The notes: generated from the letters alone by a model not told the origin. A stretch of 31,393 nucleotides of DNA from an uncultured Christensenella sp. (GCA_910577845.1 CAJTNA010000017.1:1-31393); one strand, 5' to 3'; positions 16,684 through 24,385 are shown, numbered from the stretch's first letter. Numbers and translations: made by a program.

Positions 16684-17469
16684 TTACTTTACACCCAAAG
16701 CCTCTGCAAGAAGCTCTGTAAAGTACTTCACATCAATTGTATTGCCTTGTTTAGCATTGGCATTCAAATTATACATACACAAAGGACAAGCAGTAATCAA
16801 CTCCTCACAGCCTTTGTATTTTGCAGAATTGATAATTTTATCTACATTCTTGCCAGCTTGCTCAGGTGATGTCACTGATATGTAACCACCGCAACACTCG
16901 TTACGGAATGGATAAACAACTGGTGTTGCACCCAATGCCTTGATAAAGTCCTCAAGAATGCTTGGATTCTCAGGGTCGTCAAATGCAAGTTCACTGCTAG
17001 GCCTTAAAAGTAAACAGCCATAGTACGCACCAATCTTGCGACCTTTCAATGGATTAACCACTTTCTTTGCCAAATTATCAAAACCAACAACATCTCTTAG
17101 CAATGTCAAAAAGTGAATAACCTCTGTTTCACCATTGTACGGCTCTGCAAAAGCACAATAATTGTTTGCTCGCATATTAATGTCGCTATTTGTTTTCATA
17201 TCATTGTTGACACGTGTCAAAACGTGATGGCACGCAGAACATAATGTTAATAACGGACGACCTAATTCTTTCGCTTGGTTAAGCGTCCTAATTGATGAAA
17301 GTTTTGTTGCGATTTCATCCTTTGCTAAAGGATAAACACCACCACAACATTGCCAGTCTTTAAGTTCCTCTATTTCTATACCCAATGCCTCAAGCGAACG
17401 GCGAGCATACATATCAAGCTCTTTCGCCTTTGTCTTTAGGGTACAGCCAGGATAATAACTATATATCAT
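16684..17469 (-). CDS. hdrB: Heterodisulfide reductase subunit B (two CCG domains)
   Basis: A 261-residue protein with both cysteine-rich CCG motifs intact: Cys9, Cys41-Cys42, Cys77, Cys80 and Cys152, Cys192-Cys193, Cys228, Cys231. Each set is CX(31-39)CCX34CXXC, the pattern that holds the two noncubane [4Fe-4S] clusters of HdrB, which reduce disulfides (CoM-S-S-CoB in methanogens, DsrC trisulfide or disulfide in sulfate reducers). No DsrC gene is in the window; the only plausible acceptor nearby is the fumarate reductase pair. It is the first gene of the cluster, with TGGAGG before its ATG. No clear -35/-10 pair was found upstream. Confidence 0.94.
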   Translation of the reverse strand: MIYSYYPGCTLKTKAKELDMYARRSLEALGIEIEELKDWQCCGGVYPLAKDEIATKLSSIRTLNQAKELGRPLLTLCSACHHVLTRVNNDMKTNSDINMRANNYCAFAEPYNGETEVIHFLTLLRDVVGFDNLAKKVVNPLKGRKIGAYYGCLLLRPSSELAFDDPENPSILEDFIKALGATPVVYPFRNECCGGYISVTSPEQAGKNVDKIINSAKYKGCEELITACPLCMYNLNANAKQGNTIDVKYFTELLAEALGVK

Positions 17470-18255
17470 ATTACCTCCACTGATAATAAATCATTCACTA
17501 CAATATTTATAAATTTTGTATTTTAATTTAAGTTTTATCTAAACTTACAAGCCGTCAAAAATTACTAACTCTAAATCAAATGTTTTAATATATTAAATGC
17601 AAAATCAAATACGTGATTATTGAAAAATCATTTAATCTAAAACTAATACAACTATTAATACTGATAAAACTATAGTTCAAATTTTATAATATCAATATGC
17701 AAAATAAATTTTACTATTTTAAAATTGTTAGTATATTTCAAAGCAATAACTCCAACTTAAATACTTACTAAAATAGTCAAATTAAGCTGTCATAGTCTTT
17801 TAAGCAAAATCTGCAAATATTAACAATTATGTTAAATTACTTATAAATTAACCCAATTTGCAAACTTTATTGCAATTACAAGCTATAATTTTTTGTTTCT
17901 TATTGCTCAACGATTTTAGAAAATTTTACTTAAATTTTATTAATAAGCAATAAAAATAATCAAATTAACTTATATACGAATAGTATTTACAAACCGCTTT
18001 TATTTTTAATACTTAGCTTTACTCAATTATTTTAAAATGCAAATTTTAAATCAATTTACAAACATTAATTAACATTTGTTACGCTTTAAGTTTTCTAACT
18101 ATTTAAACTAAGGTTTAATATTCCTCAAATACATTTTACCACTAATTAGCTCTTTTTCAATATAAATATATTATTTAAATAACCAAAATTTACAAATTCG
18201 CCAAATTATTCAATAAATTTCTACCATTCTTTACCACTAATTACGATAATGAATA
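17470..18255. other. Long AT-rich intergenic region upstream of hdrB
   Basis: About 790 bases with no coding frame, tRNA or convincing terminator by eye. It must hold the main hdr-flx promoter. A TTGACG occurs at about 17558-17553 on the minus strand, but no good -10 box lies 16-18 bases away, so I make no promoter call. Confidence 0.5.
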
Positions 18256-19203
18256 TCAAATCTCAATTTGTGCAATAACACTTTTTAGCATATTTGCACT
18301 GTTGTGTAATTTTTCAACTTCCTCTTTTGTCAAATCTGGCAAAATCTTACCGCAAATACCTTGTGGACCTACGATAAATGGAATACTCAAACATACATCC
18401 TCAATACCATACTCACCGTGCATCATAGAAGATACAGTCATTGAAGTATTGCTTTGAGAGAAAATGCACTCCAACAAATGGCACACACTAATTGCAATAG
18501 CATAGAAAGTAGCACCCTTCCTCGCAATAATTGTACCACCAGATTTTTTCATATAAGTCTCAATTTCTTGCTTATCGAAATCAAATTCCTTTTGGTCTTT
18601 GCATTTAAACTTATCTTTGTAATCAAGCAAGTTAACGCAACCAACTTGTGCAATTGACCAAGGTACAAATGAGCTGTCACCATGCTCACCAAGAACGTAA
18701 GCGTGAATACTCTTTTGACTTACAGCCAAATGGTCTGCCAAGCTTGAACGTAATCTTGATGTGTCAAGCAAAGTACCTGAACCAATAACTCTTTCTTCTG
18801 GAATGCCAGAAACTTTTGTAAACACGTATGTCATAATATCTACGGGGTTACTTACAATAACATATAAAGCATCTTTTGCATAAGGAACAATATTCTTAGC
18901 GATGTCTTTGATTATATTTACATTAGTTTGAGTTAAATCAATACGAGATTGACCAGGCTTTCTTGGAATACCTGAAGTAATAACAACGATATCACTGCCA
19001 ACTGCGTCTGCATATTCACCAGCATAAATATCACAAGGTGTGCAGAAAGGAATACCTTGACGGATATCCATAGCCTCACCTAGAGTCTTGTCCTTGTTAA
19101 TGTCTATCAGCACGATTTCGCTAGCGACACCCTTAACAACTGCAGTATAAGCAATTGAAGCACCAACGCTACCTGCACCAATAATAGTAATTTTTCTGTT
19201 CAT
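18256..19203 (-). CDS. Lactate/malate dehydrogenase family protein; Arg in the specificity loop
   Basis: A 315-residue NAD-dependent 2-hydroxyacid dehydrogenase. Seen: NAD fold ITIIGAGSVGASIAY, Asp34 for the adenine ribose, IVSNPVDIMTYV, catalytic Asp and Arg in LDTSRLR, catalytic His in VLGEHGDSS, and Thr in KGATFYAIA. Overall this resembles L-lactate dehydrogenases (GEHGDS). However, the specificity loop reads SGIPRKPGQSR: Arg81 stands where lactate dehydrogenases have Gln102, and the substrate-binding Arg87 follows. Arg at that position is the malate dehydrogenase choice, and Q102R in Bacillus LDH is the classic switch to oxaloacetate. With fumarase and fumarate reductase genes next door, malate dehydrogenase is credible. 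Start at 19203: GGAGG lies five bases before this ATG, and none precedes the upstream ATG at 19227. Confidence 0.9.
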   Translation of the reverse strand: MNRKITIIGAGSVGASIAYTAVVKGVASEIVLIDINKDKTLGEAMDIRQGIPFCTPCDIYAGEYADAVGSDIVVITSGIPRKPGQSRIDLTQTNVNIIKDIAKNIVPYAKDALYVIVSNPVDIMTYVFTKVSGIPEERVIGSGTLLDTSRLRSSLADHLAVSQKSIHAYVLGEHGDSSFVPWSIAQVGCVNLLDYKDKFKCKDQKEFDFDKQEIETYMKKSGGTIIARKGATFYAIAISVCHLLECIFSQSNTSMTVSSMMHGEYGIEDVCLSIPFIVGPQGICGKILPDLTKEEVEKLHNSANMLKSVIAQIEI

Positions 19204-20065
19204 AGTAACCTCCGTATATCTATACAAAATTTAATTTTTCTATATTAACTAAAATGTTAAACACCTTTAATCTTAATATCTCAATAACCTCTTTAGCTAA
19301 GGACAAACAAAAATGTTTTTTCTCCCCAAATTACATCACAAAAAAATCAATAACAAATTCATTTTTTCTTTTGGATAATTAACACCCTTTATCCAAGTTT
19401 AAAAATTTATCAGTTTTAAGATTTAAGAGTAAATAATTACTCAGCTTAACAACTCTAACCTTAATAGTAATAATCTACTTTCAAAAATTGCATATTGCTC
19501 TCTTGTACTGGAACTACTTTTACCTTAACTGAATATTTATATTTTTAATGATAACTTGCACATTGCTCTCTTGTATGAGAACAATTATATCACTAACTAC
19601 AACTTTCCTACCAATATTAAAAATAAAAACGCTATAACAAGTATGCACCATTTAGACAATATTTTTTCATTCAACCAACTTTTATTTGCATTAATTTTAT
19701 TATAATAAATATATCTAAATAGTATACAATAGTATTTTACCAATTTTTACCCAACTTGTCAATAGAAAAACTCTTTTTTATATAAAAAAATAAAATAATA
19801 CCACTAAACCTAAAAAACCACTTATATAACTTGTATATTTAGCCTTAACTCTTGGGCAATAGAAAAATAATTTGAACAATTTTCAATCAAAAACTTATAC
19901 TCTAAAACAACAACTATTAAAAAACAATAATTTGCTATTAATTACATTTTTATACCAACTACAAAGTTATAATTATAAAAACCAACGACAAAGAAAAAAG
20001 CTTTATTAATCAATGTTTACAACTTTATCCACTCTGCTACCTAACTTAAATAAAATTATCCATTT
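19204..20065. other. Long AT-rich intergenic region with a short direct repeat
   Basis: No gene is recognised. Two 27-base direct copies at 19488-19514 and 19556-19582 (shared core CATTGCTCTCTTGTA with variants) agree at 23 of 27 positions and are spaced 68 bases apart. A DnaA-box-like TTATCCACT is at 20025-20033. Confidence 0.5.
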
Positions 20066-20120
20066 AAATTACAAAACTGGTATTATCCACACTTTGTAGA
20101 CAATGCCAGTTTTGTAATTT
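20066..20120. repeat. Large hairpin with a DnaA-box-like sequence in its loop region
   Basis: Perfect 15-base inverted arms (20066-20080 AAATTACAAAACTGG and 20106-20120, its complement), with a few more pairs toward the loop. The interior contains TTATCCACA (20083-20091), an exact match to the DnaA box consensus. The structure could act as a bidirectional terminator, but there is no long T run. Confidence 0.65.
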
Positions 20121-20246
20121 GTATTATTTATAATTATTAAATATCTAACATATAAGCCACATTTAATTAACTTAACCACATTTTTCCACACAATGAAGAA
20201 TGTGGCAGCAAAAAAAACTATGTAATATTATATCTTTTGCAGTTAC

Positions 20247-20437
20247 TCATTTTAGTTCTAAAACGCTTGACTTAAAAACATCATCATCAAGAAATTCACT
20301 TATTGTCATTTCAAATGCTATAACAATTTTAAAAGCAGTTGCAAAAGCAATAGTCTTATTTCTACCAGAAACAATATCTTGCAAATGCCAATGATTTAAA
20401 CCGCTTCTTTAATTAAATTATAATACTTGCAAATTAT
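20247..20437 (-). pseudogene. Decayed XRE-family regulator fragment
   Basis: On the minus strand, 20408-20247 reads RSGLNHWHLQDIVSGRNK, then TIAFATAFKIVIAFEMTISEF and on to ELK-stop. This parallels the C-terminal part of the XRE regulator encoded just to the right (NSGVPQSTISTILNGKN and on). Upstream, another frame (about 20437-20402) continues the homology as KYYNLIKEA, matching TQYKLSANS, so one G has been lost from GCGG(G)TTTA. The N-terminus is gone behind a stop at 20438-20440. The gene therefore looks like a divergently oriented paralogue that has decayed. Confidence 0.55.
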
Positions 20438-20448
20438 TCATTCCCCCG

Positions 20449-20485
20449 TAGTAATATTATTTAAAAATTGAATATAATACTACTA
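20449..20485. promoter_or_regulatory. Inverted repeat, probable operator of the XRE regulator
   Basis: Arms TAGTAATATTAT (20449-20460) and ATAATACTACTA (20474-20485) are complementary at 11 of 12 positions, with a 13-base spacer. A TATAAT lies at 20473-20478. The element sits between the decayed regulator and the intact one, where an autoregulatory site is expected. Confidence 0.5.
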
Positions 20486-20526
20486 TGGTGTACCGATATA
20501 TGCAAGTTAAAATAAGGTGGTAAAAT

Positions 20527-20769
20527 ATGAATTTAAATACTGCAATTACTAAAAGATTAAAAGAAATAATTAAAGCAAAAAATATAACTCAATACAAACT
20601 TTCTGCAAACTCTGGCGTTCCGCAATCAACAATAAGCACAATTCTTAATGGCAAGAATAATGACTTTAAATTAGCAACCATTTTAGCATTAATATATGGT
20701 TTAGACATTTCAGCTAAAGATTTTTTTGATAGCGAATTATTTGATTATGATAACTTATTACTCAAATAA
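20527..20769 (+). CDS. Small XRE-family HTH transcriptional regulator
   Basis: An 80-residue protein that is almost only a helix-turn-helix domain: KRLKEIIKAKNITQYKLSANSGVPQSTISTILNGKN (about residues 9-44) followed by the LATILALIYGLDISAKDFF tail typical of Cro/CI-type regulators. An AAGGTGG ribosome binding site precedes the ATG. It is convergent with the patatin operon and shares a perfect bidirectional terminator with it. The likely target is its own inverted-repeat promoter region. Confidence 0.88.
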   Translation: MNLNTAITKRLKEIIKAKNITQYKLSANSGVPQSTISTILNGKNNDFKLATILALIYGLDISAKDFFDSELFDYDNLLLK

Positions 20770-20909
20770 CTAAATGTACCACACCCATATATAATCATTT
20801 GTTTTAAAATGTGAACGTTATTATACAATTGCTTTAAACTTGTTTCACTTTTTTATTTTAATACCACTAAGCCTAACTTTTTAGCACCAACTTTACAAAG
20901 TATTATTTA

Positions 20910-20949
20910 AAATAATCACTTTGCCAAACTTATGGCAAAGTGATTATTT
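20910..20949. terminator. Bidirectional terminator
   Basis: Perfect 16-base arms (20910-20925 AAATAATCACTTTGCC and 20934-20949, its complement) around an eight-base loop, between convergent genes ending at 20769 (+) and 21003 (-). The A-rich and T-rich outer ends serve both directions. Confidence 0.88.
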
Positions 20950-21002
20950 CCTTCTATCAATTCTATTATTAATTTATTTATTAATTTCCATAACCAACAG
21001 CT

Positions 21003-21878
21003 TTACATACTATCAAAATAAGTTTTCCAATACACATTATTTAACATAGTTACCAAAGTTCCAGCAGCTCGTTTAACTTGTCTTTTAGGAATTTCGTCAA
21101 AATAAATTTTTTGAAAAACTTCTCGCATTTCCTCTATACTTTTTACATTATCCGCAAATAACTGATTAAGTATTTTTATTCCATAATTGTAGCCATTTTC
21201 AATATTCTGCCTAACAACCTTATTTGAAAAATCAAATGATTCCCTTTTTCTAGGTGAGTTAATATTAACCACAAAGTCCATTATCAATTTAACTTTATCA
21301 AATAATTCATAATTAGGTTTAAATTTTGGGTCACAATGCAAAACCAATGCAACATCATATTCTGCTAAATTATAACGCAATGGATAAATAGGTATATTAT
21401 CAATAATTCCACCATCAGAATAATATTTATTTTTAAACTTACCAAACTTAAACATAAATGGAAAACTTAACCCCAACTGCATTAGTTTCAATTTATCTAA
21501 ATATGGCATATCATTAATAGGCCAATAATAAACCGAAAAGTTCGCCAACGCACATTCAGTAACATAAAATTTAGTCCATAAAGTATCATCCTCCGTCACC
21601 AAATTGTTAGACATATCATTTAAAAATAAGTTATTCCTTACATTCTTCCTAATTCCCAAAAAACCTCTGCAATTCAAATTATTCCAAAAGTCACACCCTT
21701 TTTCCATTTTATCTGCTACATAAGCATATCCATTTACAATACCAATTGAACTCGCATACACCATAGCTATATTTTGTTTTGGAATTACCTCTTTTAAAGC
21801 TTGCACAAACCCAAATTGGTAAGCACCTTTACCAGCTCCACCACTCAAAACTATTGCAATTTTTAAATCTTCAATCAT
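21003..21878 (-). CDS. Patatin-like phospholipase
   Basis: A 291-residue single-domain patatin. Glycine-rich oxyanion loop LSGGAGKGAYQFG (residues 11-23), nucleophile elbow YASSIG with Ser44, and the catalytic dyad Asp155 in YYSDGGIIDNIPIY. The first glycine of the usual GXSXG elbow is Ala42 (GCG codon confirmed). Patatins hydrolyse acyl chains of membrane lipids. The gene lies two bases after a zinc-ribbon membrane protein gene and its AGGAGA site is inside that gene's end, so they are co-translated. Membrane-protein partners suggest action at the membrane. Whether the role is lipid turnover or defence is unknown. Confidence 0.9.
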   Translation of the reverse strand: MIEDLKIAIVLSGGAGKGAYQFGFVQALKEVIPKQNIAMVYASSIGIVNGYAYVADKMEKGCDFWNNLNCRGFLGIRKNVRNNLFLNDMSNNLVTEDDTLWTKFYVTECALANFSVYYWPINDMPYLDKLKLMQLGLSFPFMFKFGKFKNKYYSDGGIIDNIPIYPLRYNLAEYDVALVLHCDPKFKPNYELFDKVKLIMDFVVNINSPRKRESFDFSNKVVRQNIENGYNYGIKILNQLFADNVKSIEEMREVFQKIYFDEIPKRQVKRAAGTLVTMLNNVYWKTYFDSM

Positions 21879-21880
21879 TT

Positions 21881-22525
21881 TTATCTCCTGTAAAATTTAA
21901 AAAAGCAATAAGCAGAATTGAAAACAACCAAACAGCATAATGTACAAGAAACAATAATAATAGATTTCGTCACAATATCACTACTTGTTATACCTACAAG
22001 CAATAGAGTTATCAAAGTAATCGTAACAACCAAGTTACAAATGAGCATTTTTACTATTGACCAAAGAGATGTACGAGTAAAAATATTTAAGAAAATAAAT
22101 AATGACATCAAAATATTCAGTGATGGCACAACATAATTAAACGCCCATTGTCCTTTAAACGTCAAGTATTGCATTGCAATTAAGCAAGTACAAAGCAACA
22201 AAAAATATCTGCTGATAAATTTTGTTAATTTGTATGGATTGCAAATAATTTTTAATACATAATTAAAAGTTGCAAAAATTAAGATAGGTATAAGCGACCA
22301 AACAAAACTATAATCAACAATAAGGTTTGTAGCAAGCAAAACTAAAGATAAATTAACTAAAATATAAAAATTTAGTTGCAATATTGACAATCTTACATTA
22401 CCTTTAAGTTTAAATTCATTAAGCAAAAATCGTTTTGCGGGGTTTTGAATTCCGACATTGTACCCGCATAACGGACAAGTATCATTATTGCCGTTAAATA
22501 CCATACCACAATTATCGCATTTCAT
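21881..22525 (-). CDS. Zinc-ribbon multi-pass membrane protein
   Basis: A 214-residue protein with an N-terminal zinc ribbon MKCDNCGMVFNGNNDTCPLCG (CxxC at 3-6 and 17-20), a short linker, and then about six hydrophobic segments from residue 47 to the end. It resembles uncharacterised zinc-ribbon membrane proteins of gut Firmicutes (possibly the DUF6320 type; not certain). Its ATG overlaps the TM2 gene's stop by one base (TAATG) and the patatin gene follows after two bases, so the three form a tight operon. Confidence 0.8.
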   Translation of the reverse strand: MKCDNCGMVFNGNNDTCPLCGYNVGIQNPAKRFLLNEFKLKGNVRLSILQLNFYILVNLSLVLLATNLIVDYSFVWSLIPILIFATFNYVLKIICNPYKLTKFISRYFLLLCTCLIAMQYLTFKGQWAFNYVVPSLNILMSLFIFLNIFTRTSLWSIVKMLICNLVVTITLITLLLVGITSSDIVTKSIIIVSCTLCCLVVFNSAYCFFKFYRR

Positions 22526-22860
22526 TACAACACCTTAATTGCCAAATCAAAGTTATAATTTCTTGTTCTTTTACAAGCAGTAAAAATATCAAATATATTA
22601 AATATGATAAATCCGCCACCAGTTAATAGCTTAAAAATACCAAGTCCAGTATCACCAAGCATAAATCTGTCCACTCCTAAAAAACCTAAAAGCCAAGTTA
22701 AAATAGGCATTAAACCAGGTTTTTTGTACTTTTGTGCCATTAGTAAATCAAAACTACTTTCTGGTTCGTCTTTCAATTTACCAATAAGTATTTGCAATGA
22801 ATCTTTAGCAAAAAACTTTCCTTTTTCTTTGACAAATGTGTCGATTTTACTTTGTTCCAT
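22525..22860 (-). CDS. TM2-domain protein
   Basis: A 111-residue protein. A soluble, charged N-terminal half is followed by a TM2 domain: PGLMPILTWLLGFLGVDRFMLGD, then TGLGIFKLLTGGGFIIFNIFDIF (two membrane helices with the DRF-type turn), and a basic end. TM2 proteins have no agreed biochemical role. It is the first gene of the TM2/zinc-ribbon/patatin operon, with a GGAGG site before the ATG, and is transcribed away from an XRE regulator across a 180-base region full of palindromes. Confidence 0.88.
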   Translation of the reverse strand: MEQSKIDTFVKEKGKFFAKDSLQILIGKLKDEPESSFDLLMAQKYKKPGLMPILTWLLGFLGVDRFMLGDTGLGIFKLLTGGGFIIFNIFDIFTACKRTRNYNFDLAIKVL

Positions 22861-22885
22861 AAAAAAATTCCTCCAATGTATAATT

Positions 22886-22958
22886 ATTACGATATATAGT
22901 TAAAATTACTTTATCCGAATATTACGGAATTTATTAATCATTACGATATATCGTTAAT
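22886..22958. promoter_or_regulatory. Two operator-like repeats in the divergent promoter region
   Basis: ATTACGATATATAGTTAA (22886-22903) and ATTACGATATATCGTTAA (22940-22957) differ at one base. The second contains the perfect 12-base palindrome ACGATATATCGT (22943-22954). Between them TCCG-N7-CGGA (22914-22928) is a further small inverted repeat. The 54-base spacing (about five helical turns) suits cooperative repressor binding between the TM2 operon and the XRE gene. Confidence 0.65.
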
Positions 22959-22976
22959 ATTATACGACAAAAAGTA

Positions 22977-23005
22977 TTGTATGTCAACTATTATTCGTAT
23001 ATTAT
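22977..23005 (+). promoter_or_regulatory. Promoter of the XRE regulator at 23043
   Basis: TTGTAT (22977-22982), a 17-base spacer and TATTAT (23000-23005), with the operator-like repeats immediately upstream and an AAGGAGGG ribosome binding site at about 23031-23038. Confidence 0.55.
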
Positions 23006-23042
23006 TTACTAAAATAAAGTTTTTGATTGTAAGGAGGGAAAA

Positions 23043-23345
23043 ATGGATATTTTAAACAAGATATTAATATTAAGAGAAGAACGTGGTTGGAGTGAGTACA
23101 AACTAGCAGAAATGTCTGAACTAACACAATCAACAATTTCCACTTGGTACAGAAAAAATATAATTCCGTCCATATCGTCATTGCAAGCTATTTGCAACGC
23201 ATTTAACATTACTTTATCACAATTCTTTTGCAATGATAATGAATTTTTAGACTTAACAGACAATCAAAAGGAATTATTAAATGTCTTTTCCAAACTAAAT
23301 AACAAACAACAAAAAGAATTGATTGATTTCCTTAAAAGTTTATAA
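23043..23345 (+). CDS. XRE-family HTH regulator
   Basis: A 100-residue regulator: HTH LREERGWSEYKLAEMSELTQSTISTWYRKN (about residues 10-39) and the usual SISSLQAICNAFNITLSQFF tail. A short C-terminal helix region (LTDNQKELLNVFSKLNNKQQKELIDFLKSL) of the kind seen in many Firmicute regulators follows. It is divergent from the TM2/patatin operon and most likely represses that operon and itself through the repeats between them. Confidence 0.9.
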   Translation: MDILNKILILREERGWSEYKLAEMSELTQSTISTWYRKNIIPSISSLQAICNAFNITLSQFFCNDNEFLDLTDNQKELLNVFSKLNNKQQKELIDFLKSL

Positions 23346-23906
23346 ATCAACGCTCAAAATAGAATTTACCAAAACATTGTTGACAAGTATGAGCTAAATG
23401 CTTTTAAGATTGACATTAATATTTATAACATAATTAATGTTAATACAGTATTAATTTTTGCATATTAAATTTTACTTAACAAAATTAAGCATTAAAAATA
23501 ATGATTATAGTATTATTATAATAATTTAAAAATTTTGTCCTCAAATTCCTCATATTGCTATGGATAAACACAAAAATAGCATTGTTTTATAGCGAAGTCA
23601 TTCTATAATAATTTGCATTTATACGCTAAAAATTAACAATATACAAAAATAAATGCTATATTAAAAGACAAAAAAAGTATATTTTAATCCTAATTTTATC
23701 TTTAATATATCAGTAAAATATCAATATCATCAATCAAAATATTAATTTAATATTAATTACTTGAACAAAAAAACTAAGAGAAGTTAATTTTAAATTGCTA
23801 ATGCTATAACTTGCTTTACAAGTAATCCTCATTTGAATTAATTTCAGTTACTAGAAAATTTTCAAATAGGTTGTTTGCCTATGGCTTTCAATAATATTAC
23901 AAAATA
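23346..23906. other. AT-rich intergenic region with a diverged dispersed repeat
   Basis: No gene is seen. Positions 23810-23900 align with 24786-24875 (shared TTTCAGTTACTAG / CATCAGTTACTAG and GGCTTTCAA / AGCTTTCAA); both lie 3' of a minus-strand gene. Confidence 0.5.
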
Positions 23907-23946
23907 AAAAAGTCACCTTACCATAAATTAGTAAAGTGATTTTTTA
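23907..23946 (-). terminator. Terminator of the acidic membrane protein gene
   Basis: Imperfect arms (AAAAAGTCACCTTAC and GTAAAGTGATTTTT, one bulge) around about ten bases, with flanking A and T runs. It lies about 25 bases past the stop codon at 23969. The arms share AAAGTGATT with the terminator at 20910-20949. Confidence 0.75.
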
Positions 23947-23968
23947 ACTTTTTATACTCTTATTCAAC

Positions 23969-24385
23969 TTATTCAGTTTTATTCATTAGGTTATCTACAA
24001 TATCCTCAACTTCTAGTTTAGTGCTATTTTCGTCAGCAACGATTTGATTTTCATATTCAATCTCTTGAACAACTTCAAGCTCATTTTCACTAATTGCAAA
24101 TTCGTGTTCTATATCTTGTGTCTGAGTAGCTGATTTTTCGTCATCGGCAGTTATTGTAGGGTCAGTAGTCTCTCGCTCCACCTCTTTTTGTTCGCTATCT
24201 ATCTCTTGAACTTGCGATTCGTCCTCAAATTCCTCATTTTGTTCAGCCTCAAGCACAGCTTTTTTATGCAATAAGTAATTTCTTACCGCTGTTGCAATTA
24301 TTATACCACTTGAAATAACAATAACTATTATTGCCACTATACCAATTATAGTCTCCGCACTTACCGCACTTAAAATACCCAACAT
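23969..24385 (-). CDS. Membrane-anchored acidic protein, unknown function
   Basis: A 138-residue protein with one N-terminal transmembrane segment (ETIIGIVAIIVIVISSGIII, about residues 11-30), a short basic stretch NYLLHKK, and then about 95 residues that are extremely rich in Glu, Asp, Gln and Thr and probably disordered. The positive-inside pattern places the acidic tail in the cytoplasm. A TAAGGAG site fixes the start. Not recognised; the composition suggests a binding scaffold rather than an enzyme. Confidence 0.7.
   Translation of the reverse strand: MLGILSAVSAETIIGIVAIIVIVISSGIIIATAVRNYLLHKKAVLEAEQNEEFEDESQVQEIDSEQKEVERETTDPTITADDEKSATQTQDIEHEFAISENELEVVQEIEYENQIVADENSTKLEVEDIVDNLMNKTE

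Noticed and set aside
18256..19227. Upstream ATG at 19227 as start of the dehydrogenase
   Set aside because: The GGAGG ribosome binding site lies between 19227 and 19203, so translation should begin at 19203, directly before the conserved NAD-binding strand.
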